Assembly: GCA_003427395.1 (NCBI GenBank)
Contig: BFEA01000086.1
Span: 2,690,861 to 2,716,107 of the forward strand
Origin: Chara braunii
Taxonomy: Eukaryota > Streptophyta > Charophyceae > Charales > Characeae
Direction: 5' to 3'
DNA: 25,247 nucleotides
The notes beneath the pieces are model-generated. The model was not told where the DNA came from, did no database searches, and worked only from the letters and a program-made list of their open reading frames with translations. Made by a program: the position numbers and the translations under genes. This document shows positions 1-9,674 of this stretch, one piece after another (within the stretch, counting starts at the first letter, position 1; the number at the start of each line of letters is the position of its first letter).

Positions 1-765
1 TGAACTATTGCTGTGTTCTTATTTGGTATAACTCGTGATGCCATTCTGCTTATGGTTCGAGGTCATGGCTATTTGGTCACTCATGTATGATGCTGCTTGA
101 GTTCTGGAATCCGCTATTGCTCATCTTCCTTGCATAAGTGGCACTTGCCCTTCCAATAACTGAAGCTGTGACTGGATTCGTCGCACAGATATGGTCAGCA
201 GACTCAGCACCTCGCTTCTAATTGCAAAATTGCAATCCTTGAGTGGGATGTGGTTGCTGCAACTTCACTGAGGTCGTTCATTCCTTTATTTTCCTCTTTT
301 TTTTTCCCTGATCAGTGGTGGGTGGAGTTGCACACCTGCAAGGGCTACCGTCTTTACCCGAATAGAACGCCCGGTCATTATCGCTGCATCTGGACCGAAA
401 ACTGATGACTGGATTATTGATAGATCCACCTTGGAGCAGAGAGGTATTGCATTGCTTTGGTGCAAGTTTCGATGGACAGCATTCCTCTCAGGTAAGATTC
501 CGGAAGCAATCGAACACAGTTTTTCTGCAATGCCCAGGGGCAATCTGGCTTTGGAGATGGTGGGACTGGGTATGGGCCCAATTAGGTACCTGTCAGCCTT
601 GGCCTTGGGATTGGAAGGCCTTGTTATGTGAAACCTAGCAACGGATCATCTTGACACGCTTACACAAAACCTATTTCAAGCAGGCAGGCGAGCCATAATT
701 TGGAGCCACCCACAGGATGCTCCAGGTGTTCTCTTATCACCACCTCCAGCATGCCTTGGGTTGTG
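1..765. other. Unassigned sequence, no gene seen
   Basis: No open frame here shows a recognisable domain; the longest (minus 286-543 and plus 405-638) are short and look like chance. I see no tRNA-type promoter boxes or inverted repeats of note. The one piece of structure is the short motif at 356-380, listed separately. Confidence 0.6.
356..380 (+). repeat. Isolated copy of a shared TIR-like motif
   Basis: The block CCCGAATAGAACG followed by CCCGGTCATTA closely matches the terminal inverted repeats of the small element at 19918-20018 and the left end of the element at 9253-10560. No partner in inverted orientation was found nearby, so this may be a solo end or the remnant of a decayed copy. 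The match is seen directly; membership in a transposon family is inference. Confidence 0.45.
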
Positions 766-846
766 AAAAAATAAATAAATAATCAAATAATTGAAATAAA
801 TAATTAAAATAAATAAATAGATTAAATAATTAATTAATTATAACTT
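766..846. repeat. AT-rich (AAATA/AATT) simple tract
   Basis: About 80 bp made almost only of A and T, with repeated AAATA and TTAATTAATTA units, starting right after GGTTGTG. It could be the expanded A-rich tail of an old retroposon on the plus strand, but no SINE or LINE body was recognised upstream. Confidence 0.7.
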
Positions 847-1500
847 ATAAGCCAATAACTTCTGCGCGTCTCGATGGAGGAAGAAAAAGACGGCTGTTCG
901 TGGTGAATGGTTTACAGCAGACAGAAACATGCACTACAGTACTACTGCTTTATATTTTTACTTGAACCACCTGCAATGAACCGAGTCAGGTGGAAAGCTC
1001 AACAATGGCGAAGTGCAGAATGTCTCAGCGCAGTTTCAGTGTCTCTGAAATCGTACATGTGATCAAGTGATCCAGTGTCTCGTGACCAGAGAAGAAGCAG
1101 ATGGGAGGGGGATTAGACTTGTGGACGAAAAAGTACCCATCAGCTCAGCAGATAGAACTCCCTCACAAGCCCACTCCCCTTCGGGCAACCCCTACTTGCC
1201 ACGTCAGCAGACAGTATCCTCTGACACGCTCTGACAATGAACAGATCTCGTCAAGGCGCACACGACGCAGTCTCCTCTGAAGACAATCATGAATGTGCAA
1301 TGTTGACATGAACACAGACAGGTAAGCTTTCCTCACATGCAACCAATCTCACAGCCCTGGTCCTCCTCTCCTCGCCAGTATCCCATCAATGTAGTAGACA
1401 GTGTGGCGAGAGCCACGTCAGCATAGTCAGGAATCCAGCTGGCGCCGTAGACAGAGGAGGACGCCAGCACAAAGCCGTAGCAGTCTTGTGTCGTCATTCA
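847..1500. other. Unassigned sequence
   Basis: Mixed-composition DNA with no convincing frame, tRNA-like boxes or terminal repeats. Small repeats of GTCAGCAGACAG-like and CTGACACG-like words occur around 1200-1240. Long minus-strand frames beginning near here (for example 1494-1949) have no family signature. Confidence 0.5.
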
Positions 1501-1507
1501 ATATCAA

Positions 1508-1557
1508 GCCAGCGTAGAGCCAGCATACTGCCAGCCTCCAGCCAGCGTAGAGCCAGC
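1508..1557. repeat. 17-bp direct repeat (33-bp period)
   Basis: The 17-mer GCCAGCGTAGAGCCAGC is present exactly at 1508-1524 and 1541-1557, within a wider zone (about 1430-1570) of degenerate AGCCAGC words. It is probably the remnant of a short tandem array. Confidence 0.7.
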
Positions 1558-1625
1558 GACAAGCCTGCGTCAAGCAGCAAGTGCAAGACCGAATGTTGGT
1601 CAGCAGGGGCTGGGTCAACATATAA

Positions 1626-1975
1626 TGTTGACTCGGGTTGACCAGCCTCTGGTCTCTCAGATACGATGGACCAGATTGACTCGCGGCCAATGGCCTGGAT
1701 CCCATACAGTTGCAGATACCCACTTGGACTTGATTCTCGACAGATACCTGCAAACATCCAAGTGTGTGTGTCTGATCGGTGGCCTAGGTTGGATCCATGT
1801 TGGCTTTGACTCGTGAGCCTGAATTTCCAAGATGCTGTTGACCGTTGACTTTCCACAGCTTTGTTTAGGCAATTTTCATGACTTGGGCTTGGTCGTTGAC
1901 CCCTGTTTCGGCCCTTAGACCGAAATGACGTCCCATGGCCCACAACCATTGCATGATTTGAGCTGAGTTATTACA
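1626..1975 (-). repeat. Candidate 3' LTR of the chromovirus relic
   Basis: On the minus strand this 350-bp stretch begins TGTAATAACTC and ends GAGTCAACA, giving the TG...CA ends typical of LTRs, and it lies directly downstream of the chromodomain end of the pol relic. A purine-rich stretch that could serve as polypurine tract (minus TTAAAAGAGAGG, 2029-2040) lies about 55 bp away rather than abutting, which weakens the case. No matching 5' LTR copy was found above 6098, so the assignment rests on position and end dinucleotides only. Confidence 0.25.
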
Positions 1976-2079
1976 TTCCATCGGGCCCAATTTCGAGTTC
2001 CATCGCAAAAACTACTTCTTTAGGCTTGCCTCTCTTTTAACCCAGGCTCATATGCAGCGGCCATATTGGGTGCAGTAGG

Positions 2080-2270
2080 TAGAAGTCCTTTCTTGATGAA
2101 CCATCTTGATTCTGAGATAGGTTAGAGTCTTCAACTTTACCTTGTATTGCTTCAGTGGTCCCTTGCCACCTGTGGAAAAGTATCCATGTTCCAATATTCG
2201 TTCAACTTCATAACCTCCGTTCATAGAGGGAGGAAACATGGATGGCTGCTTGGGGAAACGCGTGGCCTTC
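2080..2270 (-). pseudogene. Chromodomain at the integrase C-terminus (broken)
   Basis: The minus-strand frame here reads YEVERILEH followed by GPLKQYKVK, the opening strand pattern of a chromodomain (Y-x-VE-x-IL ... YLVKW). In chromoviruses this module follows integrase and is thought to steer insertion by binding histone marks. The expected Trp of the VKW motif is Leu, and the second half (the W-E-P region) is not readable in the same frame, which points to a frameshift after about residue 45. It overlaps the frame of the integrase C-terminal part, where the reading frame also shifts. Confidence 0.75.
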
Positions 2271-2740
2271 GACATATGGTAGCAGTTTGGAAGCATGGAA
2301 GACAGGGTATGTCTTGAGGACAGGGGGTACGTCAGTTCGATATGGTGGGCTATTTGTTTCCCCTATCACCTTGAGAACTTCCCAGGGTCCGTAGTAGACA
2401 GGTAGCAATTTTTGAAACACATTTTCTTTGAGGGAGAATTCTTTAGACTTTACCCAAACTAAATCTCCTTCTTTGAACTGAGATGGTCGATGATGCTTAT
2501 TTGCTTGTTCGATCATCTGTAGTTGGGCTTTTTGTATATTCTCCTTGACTTTGGTTGTCTTGTTCATGCAGAATTGCAAACTATGTGGTTCCTTGGGGTA
2601 CTCGTTCGACTTGTTCCCTAGTCAACACATCAATGGCGTCCGTCTAGGCTTCCAACCTTTGTGCAGTGCATTGGGTGCTCTGACTGTAACTGTGTGAACA
2701 CTATTGTTGTAGGCACTCACAATCTTTGGTAAGTTCTCAT
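2208..2740 (-). pseudogene. Integrase C-terminal GPY/F region
   Basis: A 123-residue open stretch (2208-2579) contains FKEGDLVWVKSKEF, then KLLPVYYGPWEVL and, near its end, FHASKLLPY. These correspond to the DNA-binding GPY/F module of chromovirus integrases (GDLVWV, KL-x-P-x-GP[FW]-x-V, FHVSxL). Above it (about 2590-2740), translations in other frames give pieces resembling the link between catalytic core and C-terminus (SAYNNSVH, PNALHKGWKPR), so at least one frameshift separates the two parts. Confidence 0.85.
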
Positions 2741-2741
2741 C

Positions 2742-3115
2742 CTAGTCAATTTGATCGGGCCTAACATACATTCGCAAAAGTTGTCGGCACAGTCTATTCA
2801 TTTGCTCAGTTTGTTCATTTGTTTCAGGGTGTCTAGCCGACGATATGGTCAGTCTTGTGCCGTATGCTTCCATTAGTTTTTGCCATTGTAGGCCGGTGGA
2901 ACGTACATCCTTATCATGACGATGGTTTTCGGAATCCATACTCGAAAACCCATCGCATCTGGAACTTTTGGATCACGAGTTTCGTTCTACCTTCTAATGG
3001 TAGAGGAACGAACATTGCATACATAGAGAATCTGTCGACAATGACCATTACCTAGTTATTCCCATTTCGACTCTTAGTAAGACTCATGAAGTCAATTGAG
3101 ATGGACTCACCTGTT
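2742..3115 (-). pseudogene. Integrase catalytic core (DDE), broken
   Basis: The retroviral-type integrase core inserts the cDNA into host DNA and needs a D, D, E triad. The first Asp is visible in ISIDFMSL (about 3085-3102), the second in HDKDVR (about 2905-2922; family form SDRDxRF), and the Glu in ARHPETN followed by EQTEQMNR (Glu codon at 2805-2807). The Gly usually before QTE is Glu here. The segments fall in more than one frame, and stops occur between about 2926 and 3050. All three acidic residues survive although the reading frame does not. Confidence 0.85.
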
Positions 3116-3400
3116 TCACTTGGAATAGGTAGTGGTCGTAGTAGTCCTAAGGGATTCTTGTTAGAGGGTTTATTCCTTTGGCAAACAAGACAAGCTCGCA
3201 CACAGATTAGCACATCCTTTTCCATTCCTTTCCATTCAAACCTCTCGCACATTAGCATACGTCTTCTTAAACCCGAAGTGACCCTCAGTGTCATGATATT
3301 CCCCAATAACCATACTTTTAATGTCTTCTCTATGGGGAATGTATATTCTTTCTTCCGTTTGATCGATAAAGAAGAGCAAGCCATCAGTCATTTTCGGTAC
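3116..3400 (-). pseudogene. Integrase HHCC zinc-binding region
   Basis: The N-terminal zinc-binding region of integrase is readable in two frames. GEYHDTEGHFGFKK (about 3263-3304) supplies the paired His residues, and ERFEWKGMEKDV followed by CLVCQRNK (CLVC codons at 3181-3192) supplies the paired Cys residues. A frameshift lies between the two halves, near 3260. The spacing and the residues after the second Cys match Ty3/gypsy integrases. Confidence 0.85.
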
Positions 3401-3529
3401 TTAGAAAGTTCAGGATTCTTTTGAAGGGTTTGGATGATAGGATTCCAGATCGGATCCCCAACATACCTGTTACGAAATGGGTCCTTCAACTCGTTCCCGG
3501 TGTTAAGATAGGTAACAGTCGTACCAAAG

Positions 3530-3991
3530 AAATTAGGACGTGTGTACAAAAAAGCATCAGCACCAACATTAGACTTTCCTTTAATGGTTTTTAACTCAAA
3601 ATCAAATGTGTCGATGAATGCAGATACTTACGAACTTGTCGGAGAGTCGTGGTTGAGTTTTGATCCACTTCAGGGTTGAGTGATCTGAGAAAACCGTGAA
3701 GTGTCATTCGAGCAAGTAGTGTTTCCAAGCGTCCAGTGCTTTTACTAAGGCATACAATTCTTTTGTGTAGGTAGAGTTAGCTCCCTTATCTGATAAAAGG
3801 CGTTTAGACATGAACTCAATAGGTCTATAGCATTTTTCGTCATCTTGTTGTAGCACAACCCCAAACCCAAACTGACTGGCATCAGTTGTGACAATGAAAG
3901 GAAGTGATGGAACAACAATTTTCAAGACATGGTAATGAGTTAGCGTGTGTTTTAACTTTTTAAACGAGGACTCACAATCTTTGTCCCACAA
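3530..3991 (-). pseudogene. RNase H domain of pol
   Basis: RNase H degrades the RNA strand of the replication hybrid. The 95-residue stretch at 3704-3991 shows TTDASQFGFGVVLQQ (first catalytic Asp), PIEFMSKRL and YTKELYALVKALDAWKHYL (catalytic Glu). The reading continues downstream past one stop as FSDHSTLKWI (next Asp) and then, after a frameshift, ELKTIKGKSNVGADAF near 3550-3600, matching the family's GKxNxVADALSR tail. The known catalytic acids are present; integrity is lost through at least one stop and one frameshift. Confidence 0.9.
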
Positions 3992-3999
3992 TCAAGGTC

Positions 4000-4770
4000 T
4001 TTCATTCTTTCAACAATTTTCTCATAGGTGCAACTATAAGGGAGAAGTTTCTCACAGACTTCCTATAATAGCTAGCAAGTCCTAAGAAAGATCGCAACTC
4101 GGTGACAGTCTTAGGTCTGGGTCAATATCTAACTGCGATGATCTTTTTTTTCTGGGGCCTTAGTGCCTTTACATTTACTATGTGTCCAAGTTAAAGTACC
4201 TCAGACTTAGCAAACTCTGACTTCTTAGGATTTAACTTGTAGTTACCTTTTCTTAGCTTCCCTAAAACCATTTGTAGATTTTCTCATGGTCTTTCAACGT
4301 CTTGCTATAGACGAGGATGTCGTCGAGATGCACCATTACGAATTGATCTAACCACTGTCGAAACGATTCATTCATAGATCTCTGAACGGTTGCGGGGGCG
4401 CTAGTCAGGCCAAAGGGCATCACAACAAACTCATAGTGCCCATACCTTGTTCTGAACGTCGTTTTGTGTTGATTTTTAGGTACCACCTGGATCTGGTGCT
4501 ATCATGATTTCATATCAATTTTGTTGAAATACTTGCAACCCTGCAGTTGATCGAAAAGATTATCAATATGAGGAAGAGGTTTCGCACTCTTGATAGTTAC
4601 AGAATTCAGTCCTCACTAGTCAATACACAATCTACGTTCTCCTTTCTTTTTAGGTAAAAAAAAAACAGGTGCACCATAGGGAGAGGAACTTGGTTGAAAC
4701 CATCCTTTGTCAGTAAGTTGTTGCAGTTGTTTTTTCAGTTCTTCTAATTTTCTCGAGCACATTCGATAGA
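4000..4770 (-). pseudogene. Reverse transcriptase domain with paired stops
   Basis: This is the polymerase of the element. From about 4747 down to 4262 one frame is readable: WFQPSSSPYGAPVFFL, PKKKGERRLCID, two adjacent stops, [28 protein letters not shown], two adjacent stops, then HQIQVVPKNQHKTTF, the conserved YEFVVMPFGLTSAPATVQR and VMVHLDDILVYSKT. The stop pairs sit exactly where the family has YR (after CID) and GY (before HQI). The catalytic YLDD box reads HLDD, a Tyr-to-His change expected to impair activity. A stop at 4262 and a frameshift follow; the next piece (NYKLNPKKSEFAKSE, about 4200-4250) is the usual continuation. Confidence 0.92.
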
Positions 4771-4919
4771 TTGGTCCTTTGGGAATCTTACTTTCAGGAA
4801 TTATTTCAATGGTGTGCTTTATAGCACAGTCAGTTACTCTGTTGGTTCAATCTGCAAGTCCTTATATTTATTGAGTAGTTTATCAATAGAAGGTAGATAG
4901 GACGAAGAACATTACCTAC

Positions 4920-5396
4920 TCATTTAACGAGTATCATCATCACATCATGTGCCAACTTCTTTTTCATGATCATACTTCGAAAGGCAGGTAGACTCGTACA
5001 ATAGAAAGATAGTGATGAGTCGAAGTCAGACTGGTGAAACAGTTTAATCGATTCCATTTTGGATTTTTCATCCTTTAATTTAACAATCTTATCTTTGAAC
5101 TTAACTTTCGGGTCGGCTTCCTCATGCCAATCCATGCCCAGAATCAAATCAAAGGGTAGATTCTTCTCTACAAGAAAGGTAACTTCATACAATATTTTTT
5201 TGCCTTCCGTAGTGCGAAAATAACATTTCACACGAGCCACAAACCGGAGAGTTATCGTGCTCTTGTCAACAAGCATAAACGTGATAGGTCTTGGAGAGTC
5301 CTAAACTCTCATTCTTAAATGTAACTTGCGAATTTCTTTTTTGAGATATAGGATCGTGTAAACCCAGGATCTAACAAGGCACCTACTCGGGTGCGC
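4920..5396 (-). pseudogene. Retropepsin (aspartic protease), mutated and frameshifted
   Basis: The protease cuts the polyprotein and works as a dimer around a D-[ST]-G triad. Here the minus strand reads VGALLDPGFTRSYIS, with the triad codons at 5363-5371, so the usual Ser or Thr is Pro. The frame stops near 5270 and the domain resumes in another frame from 5276: FVARVKCYFRTTEGKK, YEVTFLVEKNLPFDLI, then LGMDWHEEADPKV, matching the flap and the hydrophobic ILGMDWL motif of plant gypsy proteases. The frameshift and the Pro make a working enzyme unlikely. Confidence 0.85.
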
Positions 5397-5399
5397 GCA

Positions 5400-5900
5400 A
5401 TCTCTACGTCAGCAATCATTAATTCACCCTTAGACTTTGCTTTCTTAGCCCATGAACTTCGCAAGGCAATGAATTCACAACCAAGTTCATCAAGGGAATC
5501 ACCCAGAGAGACAGAGCATAAAACTTTCTCAGGGTGTTTTGGGTGACGAGCCGAAAGTCATCCTCTGCCTTGCGAGTTGGGGGGTTGAAAGGGGTTGTAA
5601 GCGCCTTACCTTTGTCCGAACTCTCCAACTTAGTAGCAGCAGATGCTACTCCGACTGGCTGCTCCTTTTTGGGTTACGGATGAGGGGACACCCTTGATGT
5701 GCCCGAGGGCCCTGCAATGGTAGCCAAAAACGCAGTAGGATGGTCGAAGGGCGGCCCAAAACGTAGGACAACTGCATTCTGACGGACCTCCAAGTCGAAA
5801 TAGTAACACCCTTATAGAGCCTAGTCACCCCTCTAAAACCACAACGTCTGCCTTCCGACCAAGTTGTCGTTGCGCAACTTAAAAAGGTTGCGTTTTAGTA
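5400..5900 (-). pseudogene. gag C-terminal remnant with broken zinc knuckle
   Basis: On the minus strand around 5690-5734 the translation reads YHCRALGHIKG, which matches the centre of a CCHC nucleocapsid knuckle (C-x2-C-x4-H-x4-C). The first Cys is replaced by Gly, and the last Cys is absent because the codon after the Gly-Val pair is missing. Pro- and Ser-rich text follows toward protease, as is normal between knuckle and protease. The capsid part expected upstream was not recognised. Confidence 0.6.
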
Positions 5901-6078
5901 GATCACACCTCATGTGCTATGTTCGAAGTGCAGGTGAAATGTAGCAATATGTAGCAAAAGCGCAACGTGTATAGCAGTCGTGCGGAACAACAAGCACTGA
6001 AATAAGGCACAACGCCGCTCAACACCCACATCAGAAAAGTACAGCGGAGCACAGCAGGGGTTGATGATGAAAAAACAT

Positions 6079-6098
6079 GAAAGGTGGGCTGCCAAAAT
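6079..6098 (-). promoter_or_regulatory. Candidate primer-binding site after a 5' LTR end
   Basis: The minus strand reads CACAACA, then TTT, then TGGCAGCCCACCTTTC. A CA end followed within a few bases by TGG plus 10 or more bases is the usual layout of LTR end and tRNA primer site, and the TTTTGGCxGCCCACC look is common in plant gypsy elements. The position fits the start of the chromovirus, but no 5' LTR body matching 1626-1975 was found above 6098, so the element's left boundary remains open. Confidence 0.35.
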
Positions 6099-7540
6099 GT
6101 TGTGAAGCCTGGCCTCTCGGACTACTTGACTCCCTCTCTCGATGCCACGGTCAACGCCAAAGTGGGAGCTTACTGGTCGACTGTACACACTGTCAGTCCG
6201 CTGCATCCACTCGCTCGATCAATAGTGAACAATATCTGTTCACTCCACGCGTTGGGATCGTGAGACTCACCACCCTTTCTGAACGACGTTGTGCGTAAAG
6301 TAACCACCGGTTTTGGCCCCACAGTCGGGGGCAGGGTTCCAGATTGCAAGTTCACACAGATAGTCGAGTGATGTTAAAAAATCAGGAACACACACATTTG
6401 ATATCGATGGAGAACCAAAGCAATAAATTTGAACATCAATGAAAACATATGTTCACCACCACCACAAATGTGAATGAAGCTCCTCCTCTCAACGGCACTC
6501 GGTGCCCAGATTACGATCACACGGCCACTCTATCGATATTACGACAGACGAAGCCACTCATTGACGTTGGCAGCAACAATCGAAGTACATGCCGACCATT
6601 CTCACCATGCAGACCACCTCCATGACCAAGTATGTGCCCTCACATCATCATACTCGTTTCTCTCTCTCTCATGCTCGTGTGCGCCTATCCCCGCTGCTTC
6701 CTTACTTCGACTAACTTATCGCCCCACTTAAACACTGCTCCGCTCGACCGCAAATGAATTTTAGGTCCGAACTTGCATTGGACGGGTACTTCGCTATTTG
6801 AGTCGGTGCCTACTACGTCATTCACAAAATGAGAACGAACCCTCTACGAATATATGGAAGGATACACAAGAAACCATAGTCGAATTCTTCGGCGAAGGGC
6901 ACGAAGGACTGCAATGACCACGGTGAAGACAACAACCACTGCAAGCATCTCGATGAGCATGAGAATCACGAAAAATCAGTACGATGACGAGGATCGAGCC
7001 CCCAATTCCAATGACGACGATCACGATGATGAGTCAAAGTGTACAGCTAAATCGGCCTCGTTCCACTACCCACCAAATGTACCAAAAGAGAGAGAATCTT
7101 TCTCAAAAACTGGAAAGATGCAGGCGTCGTTGTGGACCATGATCACGACCTCCTTCCCTCTCAACCAATCTACTCTTCTTTTACTTCCTCTTCATTGTCT
7201 TCTCCTCCATATTCCTCAATCCCTTCTCCTACCCCAACCTTGCAGTCTGGAACTTGTCGCCATAAGAAAACGAGTTTGAAACATCAAACGTTGGGCCCAC
7301 CGTTGATAAATTGATCGACTTTGGCGTTTTCGTTTCGCGTCTCCAGAATTTGAGGTGTCAGGCCCGCGACCCAGGTGCCCATGTACTGGTGCGTTAAACC
7401 ACCATTACATATCCCCATCCAACTTGAGAATCACCGAAGATTTTGAGGTTCAAGGAAGACCTAATAGTGCAACAGGGGAGGAAGCCAGTGGGCCGAGGGA
7501 AAAGGGGCGAATATACTGAAAGTATTTCTGCTGGTTAATT
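6099..7540. other. Unassigned sequence
   Basis: Several frames of 60-141 codons exist, the longest at plus 6854-7279, with an Arg-rich start, an Asp-rich middle from GATGA repeats and a Leu-rich end from CTTCCTC-type sequence. None shows a domain, and the composition explains the open frames. Part of 6099-6450 might be a decayed 5' LTR but has no match in the window. Confidence 0.5.
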
Positions 7541-8405
7541 CCATGCACGTGGACACACATGCAAGGACACTGGATAGTCCCAACACAAGAAAGAAAAAGA
7601 AAAGAAAAGATGCTAAGCGTACCACTCAGCACGTAGAAGGCTTCATCCCTCTTGAAAAAATTAATCGATTTTATCGCCAGACTCACCCCACATTGCACTT
7701 TGCCCGATCCTTGGGCTCGACGAGCCTATTCAGTGCCACAGCCTTCGCACATAGTCTGTGCAGCATCGCAGCTGATCAAAGACGGAGAAAAAAAATGGTT
7801 ATGCGGATTTATAGCGCAGAAGGTGTGGCGGGTCATCACGCAGAAAGCAAGGGATGTGGACAGAGTAGAGCAGGGCAAGAACAAGCTACCAGACCGGGGT
7901 GGCCGTTAGTTGGCGGGATAGTCGAACATTTCATGAAAAATCCGGTTGATAGCTCGTGCCGTGCATCAAACTTCGCTCTTAAAACTTGGTCCAACCTTCT
8001 CAAGATGTGACCAATCATCTGCCACCTAGAATCACGGATGAAGACCAAGGGGTTGCAAGAAGATTGGGAAAGAAGACAGAAAAGAATTGACACCATACAA
8101 TGGTGGGAAACTAGCTTGGGTGCAGGTGAACGCGACAATGGAAAAGGAAGAGAAAGATTTTCAATATTATAATTGTTTCTTTAATTTTTGACATAGCCTC
8201 TATCCAGTCGAGCGTCTCTAGAACAACCGACTGCAAGGACAAAAAACAAAAATGATCCTTCCTCATTTAAATTTAGAGACAGACCCCATGAACGCTGACG
8301 GAACCCATGAACACCTCACGACCCTGAATCGGGTTTTAATCCGAGGGGTACATGTTTCTACAAGGTATAGAGTGTGGTTTATCACAAGCTTTGGTGAAAA
8401 TTTGG
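7541..8405. other. Unassigned sequence with weak coding hints
   Basis: A plus frame at 7543-8010 (155 codons, Lys-rich near residue 20) and a minus frame at 7836-8138 overlap here. The minus frame contains RWQMIGHILRR, reminiscent of the RW-x-x-GH-[VI]-LR motif near the C-terminus of some LINE polymerases, but no other polymerase block was found. I regard neither as an established gene. The word CCCATGAAC is repeated at about 8285 and 8306. Confidence 0.4.
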
Positions 8406-8587
8406 TATCCTACTAACGAGTCTAGCTCAGTTGGTACACCCACGAATTGTTGAAGTACAGACTCATGTTCGAATCTAGGATGCAATCAGTTGAACAGAAA
8501 CTGGCGAGTGCATCTCGCCTTAGAATATGATAAGATACGTCCAAATTTTGAAGAAGCAAAGGCTAAGAAAAAAATATTTATCCTATT
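8406..8587 (+). mobile_element. tRNA-derived SINE-like retroposon
   Basis: A pol III internal promoter pair is visible: box A TAGCTCAGTTGG at 8423-8434 and box B GTTCGAATCT at 8467-8476, with tRNA-like spacing. Acceptor and T-stem pairing are degraded, so this is not a working tRNA. A body of about 90 bp follows and ends in an A-rich tail (GGCTAAGAAAAAAA). The unit is bracketed by an imperfect 9-bp repeat, TATCCTACT at 8406-8414 and TATCCTATT at 8579-8587, as expected for a target-site duplication made by LINE machinery. A related head lies on the minus strand at 23620-23697. The parent tRNA could not be fixed. Confidence 0.6.
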
Positions 8588-9252
8588 TGTTTTCTCGTCT
8601 TTCACGGTAGGAGCTGTAAGAGATAGGCTCCTTACAAAGTATGAGGAAATGTTATGTCCCTAACCGTTTTTTCTGACCGTTTTTTTCTTTAGTCTTTTTC
8701 AGTTTTTGTTAGTGGTGTTGCTAGGTTGCGTCAACCTCAATCCATCATCCTTTTTTTCCCTTTTTTCTTCCGCTTGTACCTGACGCTCAAGAACTTGGCC
8801 AAAAACATGAGTTGGCTCTGTGGATAGTTGGGTTGGGGTAGCTCATGAGTGAAAATGGCGGTCTCCTTTTTCTTCCATTTGCTTGCAACAGGTCCAGCAG
8901 ATGGGTTTCACAAAGGTCGGTAATGGTACCACCCTCAATTTTCCAACTGGTGGTACTGGTAGCTTTTAGGCTAGTCGAAATTCAAATTTAGGCTAGCACA
9001 TTTAGCCTCGGTTGTACAAGTGGTTTAAACGAATAGAAAGCATCGTATGCCTTTTATTCGCTTAAAATAGATATGCGTTATACTCATAGGAAAACGACAA
9101 GTTCTTTTTCTGATTTTTTGTATGACTGTCTGCCTCTCGCCTGCATTTGTTCATTGTTTACTGCCTTGCTACCTTCGTAAACCCGAAAAAAGTGTACGTG
9201 TGTTCTATTTGAATTACCTTTGAAAATCGGACTTTTAAAAATCACTCATTTT
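8588..9252. other. Unassigned sequence
   Basis: AT-rich DNA with T-runs (about 8680-8770). No coding, tRNA-like or terminal-repeat signal was recognised. Confidence 0.5.
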
Positions 9253-9276
9253 TTCCCTGAATAGAACGTACGGTCA

Positions 9277-9300
9277 AATACAACGTATATACGTTGTATT
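9277..9300. repeat. Perfect 24-bp palindrome
   Basis: AATACAACGTAT is followed immediately by its exact reverse complement ATACGTTGTATT with no spacer. A second, imperfect palindrome of the same words follows at 9303-9330. The position just inside the putative left TIR suggests a subterminal element. Confidence 0.9.
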
Positions 9301-9674
9301 CAAATACGGCGTACGTACGTATATTGTATTCAAACTTTTGCATTTTGATTTTTCAAAAGTAGTCGGAAAAATCCGGTGAAAAAAAATGTTGTATAATAAT
9401 GCAATATAAACAACTTTTGTTAAGGGCTTTGTCGAAATTCACAACCAAATCCGATAAAAAAAATAAAAACGAGGATAAAAATATTTTGTTACAACAGGCA
9501 GAGTCACCAGCCCGTACGTACGGAGGTCCCCGGGCCGACTTTCATAAGTACGGGCGTTCGGGGCCCCGTACGGGGCTCGAACCCAACGACGTTCCACCCC
9601 CGCCAAAAATGGTTTTGAGGCCTAAAAATATATTTTTTTTTTTTGAATTTTGTTTTTATGAGCTCTATATGACC

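Larger units (their letters stand above)
2047..6098 (-). mobile_element. Decayed Ty3/gypsy chromovirus (LTR retrotransposon)
   Basis: Read from high to low coordinate on the minus strand, this stretch carries in order a primer-binding-site candidate, a gag zinc-knuckle remnant, retropepsin, reverse transcriptase, RNase H, integrase with HHCC, catalytic core and GPY/F parts, and a chromodomain. This protease-RT-RH-IN-chromodomain order defines chromoviruses of the Ty3/gypsy (Metaviridae) group. Every domain is interrupted by stops or frameshifts, so the copy cannot encode a working polyprotein. Only about 380 bp separate the PBS candidate from the zinc knuckle, too little for a normal capsid, so gag appears internally deleted. 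The neighbouring sequence has no related coding copies. Confidence 0.9.

Noticed and set aside
1494-1949. 151-codon minus-strand frame
   Set aside because: It spans a repeat of AGCCAGC words and part of the candidate LTR, and shows no recognisable family motif.
6098-6450. Full 5' LTR matching 1626-1975
   Set aside because: Apart from short words such as GAGAGGCCAG against GAGAGACCAG near the ends, the two stretches do not align by eye.
6854-7279. 141-codon plus-strand frame with Asp-rich middle and Leu-rich end
   Set aside because: The acidic part comes from GATGA repeats and the Leu part from CTTCCTC-type sequence. No domain or supporting promoter was found.
7836-8138. Minus frame with RWQMIGHILRR, resembling a LINE polymerase C-terminal motif
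   Set aside because: Only this short match exists. Upstream polymerase blocks and the usual downstream GRP motif are missing, so it is not listed as a LINE.
8416-8488. Functional tRNA gene
   Set aside because: The promoter boxes are good, but acceptor, anticodon and T stems do not pair and there is no terminator-like T-run directly after.
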